From assembly GCA_001544655.2 (NCBI GenBank), contig FCOD02000024.1, positions 26,971 through 90,970 on the forward strand: 64,000 bases of DNA, given 5' to 3'. The translations under genes were made by a program, and so were the position numbers. The number at the start of each line of letters is the position of its first letter. Within the stretch, counting starts at the first letter, position 1. Below, piece by piece: positions 15,678 through 24,197 of the stretch. The notes under the pieces are model-generated. The model was not told where the DNA came from. It worked only from the letters and a program-made list of their open reading frames with translations, and did no database searches. This DNA is from Caballeronia turbans (GTDB lineage: Bacteria > Pseudomonadota > Gammaproteobacteria > Burkholderiales > Burkholderiaceae).

Positions 15678-17179
15678 GCGCGCCCGTGGTGGAAGCGCTT
15701 GGGCTGACCAAGCGTTACGGTTCGACGGCGGCGCTGTCGGACGTCACCATGCGCGTTTTGCCCGGCGAGTCGCATGCGCTCGTCGGGCGCAACGGCGCGG
15801 GCAAGTCGACGCTCGTCTCGATGATCACAGGCCTGCGCCGTCCCGACGCCGGCGAGATCCGCTTCGGCGGCGAGCCTGCGCCGCCCCTTGCGGACCGCGA
15901 CGGATGGCGCGAGCGCGTCGCGTGCGTCTACCAGCATTCGACGATCATTCGCGACTTGTCGGTCGCCGAGAACCTGTTCATCAATCGCCAGCATCGGCGC
16001 GGCGGCGTGATCGACTGGCGCACGATGCGTCGCGACGCGCGCGCATTGCTCGATCACTGGAAGATCGACGTGCGCGAAGACGCGCGCGCAGGCGACCTGA
16101 CCGTCGAGGCGCGGCAACTGGTCGAGATCGCGCGGGCGCTGTCGTATGGCGCGCGCTTCATCATCCTCGACGAGCCGACTGCACAACTGGACGGCGACGA
16201 GATCAAGCGTCTCTTCAGGCGTATCGAAGAGTTGCAGACAGAAGGTGTCACTTTCCTGTTCATTTCCCATCACTTGCAGGAGGTGTACGAAATCTGTCAG
16301 GCGGTGACCGTATTGCGCGATGCGCGGCATATCGTCAGCGCACCGGTTTCGGCGCTGCCGCGCGACAAGCTGATCGAAGCGATGACGGGCGAACAAGGCG
16401 GTCTCGCCGTCGCCGATGCGGCGGCGCGCGCGCCTTTGCCCGCGGACGCATCGATCGCGCTTGCCGTGTCCCGCCTGTGCGGAGATGACTACGACGACGT
16501 CAGCTTCGACGTGCGACGCGGCGAAGTCATCGGACTGACGGGCGCGACGACGAGCGGTCGCACGAGCGTTGCGGAAGCCATCGCCGGATTGAAGGCGCAG
16601 CGCAGCGGCACGATTGCGGTCGACGGCCGCGCGCTCACGCCCGGCGACGTGCCCGATGCATTGGCGAACGGCGTCGGCTGCGTGCCGAAGGACCGGCATC
16701 GCGAGGGTCTCGTGCTCACCCAGTCCGTCGCGGAGAACGCGTCGATGACGATCGCGCGCACGCTCGGGCGCTTCGGCATCGCGTCGCCGGCGAAGAAGAA
16801 CGCGTTCGGGCGCCGCATGATCGCGGCGCTCGGTATCAAGACGCAAGGGCCGGAGCATGTCGTGTCCGGCCTGTCCGGGGGCAATCAGCAAAAGGTGGTG
16901 ATGGCGCGCGCGCTCGCGACCGATCCGGACGTGCTCGTGCTCATCGATCCGACCGCGGGCGTCGACGTGAAATCGAAGGAAGCGCTGCTCGGCGTCGTCG
17001 AACGCGTGCGCGAGGAAGGCAAGGCGGTGCTCGTCGTCTCCGGCGAACTCGACGACCTGCGCACCTGCGACCGCGTCCTCGTGATGTTCCGTGGCGCGAT
17101 CGCGGCCGAATTTCCTGCCGGATGGCAGGACCATGAACTCATCGCATCCGTCGAAGGAGTGAGTCTCCATGAAGCATGA
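15674..17179 (+). CDS. Sugar ABC transporter ATP-binding protein (two nucleotide-binding domains)
   Basis: A 501-residue RbsA/XylG/AraG-type ATPase. The first domain has Walker A GRNGAGKST (about 38-46) and Walker B FIILDEPTAQLDGDE; its signature is poorly conserved (LTVEARQLVEIARALS). The second has the usual degenerate Walker A (GATTSGRTS), signature LSGGNQQKVVMARAL and Walker B VLVLIDPTAGVDVKS. The ATG at 15674 overlaps the preceding stop (ATGA) and starts MSAPVVEALGLTKRYG. Its 3' end overlaps the permease start by 11 bases, so translation is probably coupled along the operon. Confidence 0.92.
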   Translation: MSAPVVEALGLTKRYGSTAALSDVTMRVLPGESHALVGRNGAGKSTLVSMITGLRRPDAGEIRFGGEPAPPLADRDGWRERVACVYQHSTIIRDLSVAENLFINRQHRRGGVIDWRTMRRDARALLDHWKIDVREDARAGDLTVEARQLVEIARALSYGARFIILDEPTAQLDGDEIKRLFRRIEELQTEGVTFLFISHHLQEVYEICQAVTVLRDARHIVSAPVSALPRDKLIEAMTGEQGGLAVADAAARAPLPADASIALAVSRLCGDDYDDVSFDVRRGEVIGLTGATTSGRTSVAEAIAGLKAQRSGTIAVDGRALTPGDVPDALANGVGCVPKDRHREGLVLTQSVAENASMTIARTLGRFGIASPAKKNAFGRRMIAALGIKTQGPEHVVSGLSGGNQQKVVMARALATDPDVLVLIDPTAGVDVKSKEALLGVVERVREEGKAVLVVSGELDDLRTCDRVLVMFRGAIAAEFPAGWQDHELIASVEGVSLHEA

Positions 17180-18190
17180 CGTTTCCAGTCCCGCGATGGC
17201 CGGCGTGCCGATGCAACGCCAGCGCCCGCGCATCGAGCTCGCGCGGTTCCGCGATCTCGCGCTGCTGCCCGCGCTCGCGTTGCTGCTCGCGATCGGCGCG
17301 TTCGTCAGCCCGAGCTTTCTGACGCAGGCGAATCTGATCAGCATCCTCGGCGCGTCGCAGCGCTCGCGCTCGTCGTGCTCGCCGAATCGCTGATCGTGCT
17401 GACGGGCAAGTTCGATTTATCGCTCGAGTCGACGGTCGGCATCGCGCCCGCCGTCGGCGCGATGCTCGTGATGCCCGCGGCGTCGGCGGGCTTCGGTCTC
17501 GAGTGGCCGGTTGCGGCGGGTCTCGCGGCGATCGTGGTCGTGGGCGCGCTGATCGGCTTCGTCAACGGCTTTCTGGTCGTGCGGCTGCGCCTGAACGCGT
17601 TCATCGTCACCCTTGCGATGCTGATCGTGCTGCGCGGGATGCTCGTCGGCGCGACGAAGGGCGGCACGCTCTTCGACATGCCGCCGTCGTTCTTCACGCT
17701 CGCAACGACGCTCGTGCTCGGCCTGCCGATTTCCGTGTGGCTCGCGGCGGCGGCGTTCGCGGCGGCCGCGTTCATGCTGCGCTATCACCGGCTCGGGCGC
17801 GCGCTGTATGCCATCGGCGGCAATCCGGAAGCGGCGCGTGCGGCGGGCATTCGTGTCGAGCGCATCACGTGGGGCGTGTTCATTCTGGGCAGTGTGCTCG
17901 CATCGATCGGCGGTCTGGTCGTCACGGGCTATGTCGGCGCGATCAATGCGAATCAGGGCAACGGCATGATCTTCACGGTATTCGCCGCGGCGGTGATCGG
18001 CGGCATCTCGCTCGATGGCGGCAAGGGCACGATGCTCGGCGCGCTGTCAGGCGTTTTGCTGTTGGGCGTCGTGCAAAACCTCCTGACACTTGCGCAAGTT
18101 CCTTCGTTCTGGATTCAGGCGATCTACGGCGCGATCATTCTCGGCTCGCTGATGGTGGCGCGAATCGCGGGTGGCGACACGCAAACTTGA
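17169..18190 (+). pseudogene. Sugar ABC transporter permease, frameshifted near residue 63
   Basis: The gene starts as a normal RbsC-type permease (17169; LARFRDLALLPALALLLAIG, then FLTQANLISILGAS) and runs out of frame after base 17357, ending at 17393. The rest of the permease (LIVLTGKFDLSLESTVGIAP through GIRVERITWGVFILGSVLAS to LMVARIAGGDTQT, ending 18190) continues one frame over. Adding a single base after GCGTCG (17352-17357), to read GCGTCGGCAGCG, would restore one frame of about 340 residues with 8-10 membrane spans. Either the importer is broken or a G was lost in the assembly; both neighbours look intact. Confidence 0.85.
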
Positions 18191-18201
18191 GATATCGAAC
18201 G

Positions 18202-18519
18202 ATGCAAAAGACAACCGACCCGCGCCTCATCCTGCTGAGCCCGGAAGACAACTGCCTGATCGCCGCCGCGCGCTTGCCCGCAGGCGAAACGTTGATGATC
18301 GAAGGCGAGTCCGTCACGCTCGCGACGACCATCGAGCTTGCGCACAAGGTCGCGCGGCGGGCGCTGTCGAAGGACGAGAAGGTACTGCGCTACGGCGCGA
18401 TCATCGGTCATGTGAATGCGGATGTCGCATGCGGCGAGCATCTGCATACGCACAATCTGGAAAGCGACTACATCCCGACGTACACGCACGATGCCGGGCA
18501 CGCCTACGTACAGCACTAA
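18202..18519 (+). CDS. UxaA-type dehydratase small subunit (SAF domain)
   Basis: A 105-residue SAF-domain protein equivalent to the N-terminal domain of altronate/galactarate dehydratases. Typical segments are LSPEDNCLIAAARLPAGE and VLRYGAIIGHVNADVACGEH followed by LHTHNLES, where the His residues probably help bind the metal. It sits nine bases before the large-subunit gene, so dehydratase function is split over two polypeptides. In this operon it most likely contributes to sugar-acid (L-fuconate-type) dehydration to the 2-keto-3-deoxy acid. The start ATG at 18202 is the first one after the permease stop. Confidence 0.88.
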   Translation: MQKTTDPRLILLSPEDNCLIAAARLPAGETLMIEGESVTLATTIELAHKVARRALSKDEKVLRYGAIIGHVNADVACGEHLHTHNLESDYIPTYTHDAGHAYVQH

Positions 18520-18528
18520 AGAACACTC

Positions 18529-19821
18529 ATGAACAGTCCAGCACTGCAAGGCTATCTGCGCGCGGATGGCAGGAAGGGCATCCGCAATGTCGTCGCGGTG
18601 GCGTATCTCGTCGAGTGCGCGCATCACGTCGCGCGTGAGATCGTCGCGCACTTCCGTCCATCGTTCGATGACTTCGATTCCTTCGACCCGCAGGCCGGGT
18701 CGCCCGTGCATCTGATCGGCTTTCCGGGCTGCTACCCGAACAGCTACGCCGAAAAGATGCTGGAGCGCATCTGCACGCACCCGAACGTCGGCGCAGTGCT
18801 GTTCGTGTCGCTCGGTTGCGAGAGCATGAACAAGCACTATCTCGCCGATGTCGTGCGCGCGAGCGGCCGCCCCGCCGCCGTGCTGACGATCCAGGAAAAA
18901 GGCGGCACGCGCAGCACGATCCAGAACGGGCTCGACTGGGTGCGCGAGGCGCGTGCGACGCTCGCGGCGCAACGGAAGGTGCCGATGGCGCTCGACGAAC
19001 TGATCGTCGGCACGATATGCGGCGGTTCGGACGGCACGAGCGGCATCACGGCGAATCCTGCGGTGGGCCGCGCATTCGATGCGTTCATTGACGCGGGCGC
19101 GTCGTGCGTCTTCGAGGAAACGGGCGAGCTCGTCGGCTGCGAATTCCATATGAAGCGGCGGGCGGCGCGGCCCGAACTCGGCGACGCCATCGTGGATTGC
19201 GTGCAGAAGGCCGCGCGCTATTACACGACGATGGGTCACGGCTCGTTCTCCGTCGGCAACGCGGACGGCGGGCTGACGACGCAGGAAGAGAAATCGCTCG
19301 GCGCGTATTCGAAGAGCGGCGCGTCGCCGATCGTCGGCATCATCAAGCCGGGCGATGTGCCGCCGACGAGCGGGCTCTATCTGCTCGATGTCGTCCCCGA
19401 TGGCGAACCGCGCTTCGGCTTTCCCAATATCAGCGACAACGCGGAGATCGGCGAGCTGATCGCGTGCGGTTGTCACGTCATCCTCTTCACGACCGGGCGC
19501 GGCTCGGTGGTCGGCTCGGCGATATCGCCGGTCATCAAGGTCTGCGCGAATCCGTCGACGTATCGCAACCTGTCCGGCGACATGGATGTCGATGCCGGCC
19601 GCATCCTCGAAGGCCGCGCGACGCTCGACGAAGTGGGGCGCGAAATCGTCGATGTCACTGTCGCGGTCGCGGCGGGTGCGGCGTCGAAGTCGGAAGCGCT
19701 CGGGCATCAGGAATTCATCCTGACTTACAAATCCTTCGAACCGGTCGGACCCGCGTGTTTGCCCGGCGGCGCGGGACGCGTTACTGTGGTGCCTCGCGCC
19801 GTGGAGAGCGTTTCAAACTGA
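18529..19821 (+). CDS. UxaA-family sugar-acid dehydratase large subunit
   Basis: A 430-residue protein matching the large domain of the altronate/galactarate dehydratase (UxaA/GarD) family. Landmarks are GYLRADGRKGIRNVVAVAYL, GFPGCYPNSYAEKMLERICT, LFVSLGCESMN, GTICGGSDGTSGITANPAVG (about 160-180), FEETGELVGCE and CHVILFTTGRGSVVGSAISP. Conserved cysteines in these segments suggest an iron or Fe-S site. With the SAF subunit it should dehydrate an aldonate; the aldose dehydrogenase and lactonase genes that follow point to L-fuconate or a stereochemical relative. The exact substrate cannot be fixed from sequence. Confidence 0.88.
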   Translation: MNSPALQGYLRADGRKGIRNVVAVAYLVECAHHVAREIVAHFRPSFDDFDSFDPQAGSPVHLIGFPGCYPNSYAEKMLERICTHPNVGAVLFVSLGCESMNKHYLADVVRASGRPAAVLTIQEKGGTRSTIQNGLDWVREARATLAAQRKVPMALDELIVGTICGGSDGTSGITANPAVGRAFDAFIDAGASCVFEETGELVGCEFHMKRRAARPELGDAIVDCVQKAARYYTTMGHGSFSVGNADGGLTTQEEKSLGAYSKSGASPIVGIIKPGDVPPTSGLYLLDVVPDGEPRFGFPNISDNAEIGELIACGCHVILFTTGRGSVVGSAISPVIKVCANPSTYRNLSGDMDVDAGRILEGRATLDEVGREIVDVTVAVAAGAASKSEALGHQEFILTYKSFEPVGPACLPGGAGRVTVVPRAVESVSN

Positions 19822-19843
19822 ACGTATCGACTGGGGGTCGCAC

Positions 19844-20890
19844 ATGACAGGAGACACGCAGGCCGTTTCGCGCCGGCGCAAAATCGGCCGCACGGCGCTG
19901 GAAGTCACGGCGCTGTCGCTCGGCACCGCGCCGCTCGGCGGGCTGTATCACGAACTGACGGAAGACGAGGCGCGCGCGACCGTCGATGCCGCCTGGGAAG
20001 CAGGCATCCGCTGCTTCGATACCGCGCCGCACTACGGTCACACGAAGGCGGAGCATCGTCTGGGCGATGCCTTGCGGCGTTATCCACGCGGCGACTTCGT
20101 CCTCTCGACCAAGGTCGGCCGGCGCTTCGTCCCGCGCACGACAGCCTACGACGGCAGCGAAGGCTGGGCCGCGCCGCTGCCCTTCGAAGCGATCTACGAC
20201 TACACCTACGACGGCATCGTCCGCTCGTTCGAAGACAGCCAGATGCGGCTCGGCATGGTCGATATCGACATCGTGCTGATTCACGACATCGGCCGCGTTA
20301 CGCATGGCGAGAAGAACGCGCATTACTGGAAGCAGCTTACCGATGAAGGCGGTTTTCGCGCGCTCGAAGAGTTGAAGCAGTCGCGCGGCGTGAAAGCCGT
20401 AGGCCTCGGCGTGAACGAAGGCGCGGCGGTAATGGAAGCGATGGCCGAATTCGATATCGACTGCGCATTGCTCGCGGGCCGCTACACGCTGCTTGAACAA
20501 AACACGCTCGACGATCTTCTGCCCGAGTGCGAAAAACGCGGCGTGAGCATCCTGCTCGGTGGCGCGTTCAATTCGGGCATTCTCGCGCGCGGTCTCGATG
20601 CCAACGCGCACGGCGATCTCAAGTTCAATTACGGCGATGCGCCCAAGGACATTGTCGAGCGTGTCGGCAAGCTGGAGCGCGTATGCCGTGCGCATGGCGT
20701 TGCGCTGGCGACCGCGGCCATCCAGTTTCCTTATGCGCATAAAGTCGTCGCCACGGTGCTGATGGGGGCGCGCACGCCGGATGAAGTGCGCGAAAACGCG
20801 GCATCGTTCGCGACGCCGGTTCCGTCCGCGCTATGGGACGCGTTGCGCGCCGAAGGTCTGCTGCACGCGAACGCGGCGGTGCCGCGATGA
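19844..20890 (+). CDS. Aldo/keto reductase, D-threo-aldose (L-fucose) 1-dehydrogenase type
   Basis: A 348-residue AKR. The barrel and its catalytic tetrad are visible: Asp in CFDTAPHYGHTKAEHRLGDA, with Tyr three residues on, Lys in FVLSTKVGR, and His in DIDIVLIHDIG. The N-terminus RKIGRTALEVTALSLGTAPL is typical of the pyridoxal/D-threo-aldose dehydrogenase subfamily, which oxidises L-fucose, D-arabinose or L-galactose to the lactone with NAD(P). It overlaps the lactonase gene by ATGA. A parS-like 16-mer lies inside its 3' part and is read as codons for PYAHK. Confidence 0.88.
   Translation: MTGDTQAVSRRRKIGRTALEVTALSLGTAPLGGLYHELTEDEARATVDAAWEAGIRCFDTAPHYGHTKAEHRLGDALRRYPRGDFVLSTKVGRRFVPRTTAYDGSEGWAAPLPFEAIYDYTYDGIVRSFEDSQMRLGMVDIDIVLIHDIGRVTHGEKNAHYWKQLTDEGGFRALEELKQSRGVKAVGLGVNEGAAVMEAMAEFDIDCALLAGRYTLLEQNTLDDLLPECEKRGVSILLGGAFNSGILARGLDANAHGDLKFNYGDAPKDIVERVGKLERVCRAHGVALATAAIQFPYAHKVVATVLMGARTPDEVRENAASFATPVPSALWDALRAEGLLHANAAVPR
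20729..20744. other. parS-like palindrome inside the aldose dehydrogenase gene (one mismatch)
   Basis: CCTTATGCGCATAAAG differs at one position from CTTTATGCGCATAAAG and keeps the perfect 12-bp centre TTATGCGCATAA. It is encoded within conserved-looking codons, so it may be chance. It lies about 10 kb from parA, a distance at which functional parS sites occur. Confidence 0.4.
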
Positions 20891-21723
20891 ATGTCGACGC
20901 ACATCAGCATTACTGGGATCCATCGCGCGGCGACTACGGATGGCTCACGCCGGACATGAAGCCGCTCTATCGCGTATTCGGTCCGGACGATCTCGCGCCG
21001 CTTCGCGAGTCGGTCGGCGTTCAACGAACGGTCGTCGTTCAGGCCGCGCCGACGCTCGACGAAACGCGCTATTTGCTCGAACTCGCGCGCAATGAAGAGT
21101 CGATCGCGGGCGTCGTCGGCTGGGTTCCGCTCGATTCGCCCGATGCAGCGAAGTTCATCGACGAATTCGCGCAAGAGCCGAAGTTCAAGGGCGTGCGCCC
21201 GATGCTGCAGGACTTGTCCGACGATACGTGGATCGCACACGCGCCGCGCGAGGACGCGATCGGCCGTCTCATCGACCTCGATCTGGCCTTCGATGCGTTG
21301 ATCTTCGCGCGGCATGTGCCCTCGTTGATCGAATTCGTGGAGCGATATCCGACCTTGCGCATCGTGGTCGATCACGGCGCCAAACCGCCGATCCGCGATG
21401 GTCTCGCATCCGGCTGGCAACCCTGGGCCGACGGCATCGCGCAACTCGCCGCGTTGCGGCAAAGACTTCATTGCAAGCTCTCGGGCCTGGCGACCGAATC
21501 CGGCGAAAACTGGACCGACGAAACATTGAAGCCCTACGTCGCACATCTTCTCCGGCATTTCGGTCCCGAGCGCCTGATGTGGGGCAGCGACTGGCCCGTG
21601 CTCGACATGAATGGCAGTTACACTGCATGGCACAGCACGGCCCAAAACCTCACGTCACATCTCGAAAAAGCCGAGCAAGCCGCGATTTTCGGCGCGAACG
21701 CTCGCGCGTTCTACCGTCTCTGA
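20887..21723 (+). CDS. COG3618 amidohydrolase, probable sugar lactonase
   Basis: A 278-residue amidohydrolase-2 family protein. It starts MNVDAHQHYWDPSRGDYGWL, with the His-x-His metal motif at residues 6-8, and has ARHVPSLIEFVERYPTLRIVVDHGAKP in the middle and RLMWGSDWPVLDMNG near the end, giving the second His and the terminal Asp. COG3618 members include L-fucono-1,5-lactonase from Burkholderia multivorans. Its overlap with the aldose dehydrogenase gene supports lactone hydrolysis as the next step. The start is the ATG sharing ATGA with the preceding stop. Confidence 0.88.
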   Translation: MNVDAHQHYWDPSRGDYGWLTPDMKPLYRVFGPDDLAPLRESVGVQRTVVVQAAPTLDETRYLLELARNEESIAGVVGWVPLDSPDAAKFIDEFAQEPKFKGVRPMLQDLSDDTWIAHAPREDAIGRLIDLDLAFDALIFARHVPSLIEFVERYPTLRIVVDHGAKPPIRDGLASGWQPWADGIAQLAALRQRLHCKLSGLATESGENWTDETLKPYVAHLLRHFGPERLMWGSDWPVLDMNGSYTAWHSTAQNLTSHLEKAEQAAIFGANARAFYRL

Positions 21724-21775
21724 AACGGCTGATATACCCGGCATGTCTCAAAAACACTTTCGACTGGAGTAGTGG

Positions 21776-22519
21776 ATGGTACAAAGACTGGCAGGCAAGA
21801 CGGCGCTGATCACGGCGGCGGGACAAGGCATCGGGCTCGCGACGGCCGAGCTTTTCGCGGCAGAGGGCGCGCGCGTGATCGCCACGGATATCCGCACGGG
21901 ATCGCTCGAAGGAAAGCCTTTCGACGTGCGCACGCTCGACGTGCGCGACCCGCAGGCGATCAACGCGCTGGCCGATGAAATCGGCGCGATCGACGTGCTT
22001 TTCAACTGCGCGGGCTACGTGCACGCTGGATCGATTCTCGAAGCGAGCGAGGAAGACTGGGACTTCGCCTTCGACCTGAACGCCAGGGCGATGTATCGGA
22101 CGATTCGCGCGTTCCTGCCGAAGATGCTGGAAAAGGGCGGCGGCTCGATCATCAACATGTCGTCGGCGGCGTCGAGCGTGAAGGGCGTGCCCAACCGCTT
22201 CGTGTATGGTGCGTCGAAGGCGGCCGTGATCGGGCTGACGAAGTCCGTCGCCGCCGATTTCGTCACGCGTGGCATCCGCTGCAATGCGATCTGTCCCGGC
22301 ACGGTGGAATCGCCGTCGCTGAAGGACCGCATCGCGGAGCAGGCGAAGGCGCAGGGCGCGAGCGTCGATCAGGTCCATGCGGCGTTCGTCGCGCGCCAGC
22401 CGATGGGGCGCGTCGGCCGTGCCGAAGAAATCGCGGCACTTGCGCTTTATCTTGGATCGGACGAATCGTCGTTCACGACGGGCCAGATTCATGTCATCGA
22501 TGGCGGCTGGTCGAACTGA
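21776..22519 (+). CDS. Short-chain dehydrogenase, probable 2-keto-3-deoxy-L-fuconate dehydrogenase
   Basis: A 247-residue SDR. The NAD-binding motif is TAAGQGIGLATAEL (about 14-27), with the NAG-type segment as DVLFNCAGYVHAG, the catalytic Ser in INMSSAASSVKGVPN, and Tyr-x-x-x-Lys in VYGASKAA (about 144-150). PGTVESPSLKDRIAEQAKAQ and the C-terminal TGQIHVIDGGWSN fit this subgroup. Between the lactonase and the FAH-family hydrolase it most likely oxidises 2-keto-3-deoxyfuconate to the 2,4-diketo acid. It starts 52 bases after the lactonase stop. Confidence 0.9.
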   Translation: MVQRLAGKTALITAAGQGIGLATAELFAAEGARVIATDIRTGSLEGKPFDVRTLDVRDPQAINALADEIGAIDVLFNCAGYVHAGSILEASEEDWDFAFDLNARAMYRTIRAFLPKMLEKGGGSIINMSSAASSVKGVPNRFVYGASKAAVIGLTKSVAADFVTRGIRCNAICPGTVESPSLKDRIAEQAKAQGASVDQVHAAFVARQPMGRVGRAEEIAALALYLGSDESSFTTGQIHVIDGGWSN

Positions 22520-22561
22520 CCGGCCCCTCATTCTTTTTCCGAACCAGAAGGATCAAACCAG

Positions 22562-23410
22562 ATGAAACTGCTTCGTTACGGCCCCAAGGGTCAGGAAAAA
22601 CCGGGTTTGCTGGACGCCGAGGGCAAGATTCGCGACCTGTCGAAGGTCGTCGATGACATCGCCGGCGCGACGCTGACCGAAGCGGGCCTGGCGAAACTGC
22701 GCGCGGCCGATATCGCGTCGCTGCCCGCAGTCGACGGCAATCCGCGCATCGGGCCGTGTGTCGGGCGCATCGGCAAGTTCGTGTGCATCGGGCTCAACTA
22801 TGCGGATCACGCCGCCGAATCGAATCTGCCCGTGCCGACCGAGCCGGTCATCTTCAACAAGTGGACGAGCGCGATCAGCGGTCCGAACGACGACGTGGAA
22901 ATTCCGCGCAACTCGGTCAAGACCGACTGGGAAGTCGAGCTGGGCGTGGTGATCGGCAAGGAAGCGAAGTACGTCGACGAAGCGAACGCGCTCGATTACG
23001 TCGCGGGCTACTGCGTCATCAACGACGTCTCCGAGCGCGAATGGCAACTCGAGCACGGCACGCAGTGGGACAAGGGCAAGGGCTTCGACACATTCGGCCC
23101 GATCGGCCCGTGGCTCGTCACGAAGGACGAAGTCGCCGATCCGCAGAAGCTCGATCTGTGGCTCGAGGTCGACGGCAAGCGCTATCAGAACGGCAACACG
23201 AAGACAATGGTCTTCACGGTCGCGCAACTCGTCGCGTATCTGTCGAAGGTGATGAGCCTGCAGCCGGGCGATGTCATTTCGACGGGCACGCCGCCGGGCG
23301 TCGGCATGGGCGTGAAGCCGGAAGCGGTGTATCTGAAGGCCGGCCAGACGATGCGTCTGGGCATTCAGGGCCTCGGCGAGCAGACGCAGAAGACCGTCGC
23401 GGCGCAGTGA
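22562..23410 (+). CDS. FAH-family hydrolase, probable 2,4-diketo-3-deoxy-L-fuconate hydrolase
   Basis: A 282-residue fumarylacetoacetate-hydrolase-fold protein. The metal site and family segments are visible: VCIGLNYADHAAES (about 74-87), then WEVELGVVIGKEAKYV with the two acidic ligands, Asp in INDVSEREWQLE, KGKGFDTFGPIGPWLV, and the C-terminal DVISTGTPPGVGMG. In the oxidative fucose pathway this hydrolase cleaves the diketo acid to pyruvate and L-lactate. It is the last gene of the operon, and a strong terminator follows. Confidence 0.9.
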   Translation: MKLLRYGPKGQEKPGLLDAEGKIRDLSKVVDDIAGATLTEAGLAKLRAADIASLPAVDGNPRIGPCVGRIGKFVCIGLNYADHAAESNLPVPTEPVIFNKWTSAISGPNDDVEIPRNSVKTDWEVELGVVIGKEAKYVDEANALDYVAGYCVINDVSEREWQLEHGTQWDKGKGFDTFGPIGPWLVTKDEVADPQKLDLWLEVDGKRYQNGNTKTMVFTVAQLVAYLSKVMSLQPGDVISTGTPPGVGMGVKPEAVYLKAGQTMRLGIQGLGEQTQKTVAAQ

Positions 23411-23428
23411 CGCGCACGCGCAGCCAAC

Positions 23429-23456
23429 AAAAAACCTCGCCGCGGCGAGGTTTTTT
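23429..23456. terminator. Strong bidirectional Rho-independent terminator
   Basis: CCTCGCCG (23435-23442) pairs with CGGCGAGG (23443-23450), flanked by six A residues on the left and six T residues on the right. It ends the sugar operon and can also serve the convergent thioesterase gene. Confidence 0.92.
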
Positions 23457-23487
23457 GCTTTGAAGGACGGAGATTGAGATTGAAGGT

Positions 23488-23928
23488 TCAGGCGTGATAA
23501 ACCGGCTCGGCGGAGACGCTTTCGCCGATGCGCGTGATCGTGCCCTGCGCGACCGCGACGAGCCGCTCGGCGCCGCCATCGGTGACGAACACGTCGCACT
23601 GGCAGGTGGCCTGCGTCATCCCGGCATGGACGACGCGGGCACGCGCCATCAGCGTGCCGGAGACGGCCGGCCGCAGATAGTTGATCTTGTATTCGCCGGT
23701 GACGACCTTCGGCCCGAGCCGCAGCGCGCCCGCGAAGGTCAGTGCGTTGTCGACGAGATAACTGACCACCCCTCCGTGCACGAAGCCGTGTTGTTGCCTG
23801 AGCTCGTCCCTGATCGTCAGGCACAGCGTGAGACTCGCTGAATCGACCTGCATCAGCTTGGTTCCGAGCAAGGCGCTGAACGGTTGCGCATTCAGCGCAC
23901 CGCGCGCGATATCGACTATTTCGGCCAT
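23488..23928 (-). CDS. PaaI-family hotdog-fold thioesterase
   Basis: A 146-residue acyl-CoA thioesterase-like protein. The hotdog motif HGFVHGGVVSYLVDNAL (about 47-63) holds the HGG-x-x-x-x-x-x-D/N signature, followed by GEYKINYLRPAVSGTLMARA and CQCDVFVTDGGAERLVAVAQ. The start at 23928 has AGGAG directly upstream; the frame extends further without signals. It appears monocistronic. Substrate is unknown; PaaI relatives act on phenylacetyl-CoA-type thioesters. Confidence 0.88.
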   Translation of the reverse strand: MAEIVDIARGALNAQPFSALLGTKLMQVDSASLTLCLTIRDELRQQHGFVHGGVVSYLVDNALTFAGALRLGPKVVTGEYKINYLRPAVSGTLMARARVVHAGMTQATCQCDVFVTDGGAERLVAVAQGTITRIGESVSAEPVYHA

Positions 23929-24197
23929 TCGGACACTCCTTGGGTGGGTTCGGTGCCGTCCTGCAAAGACAATAGGAAGCGTTCGCGCGCACTGCAAGGA
24001 AGTCAGGCAAAAATTGTGCAATGGTGCGTTTCGGCTCGCAGACGCGTCCCGCCGATGCAGTCGCGAAAGCGGCGCGAAGCCTGCATTCGCGTAGATCAGC
24101 CTTTTGGCAAACGATTCAAGCTTTCCGGCGCGAATGCCGTAAACCCGCACTGTCCCCGCGTCGGCGGGCCTAATTTCGGAAAGTGTGGGTGCAAGTG

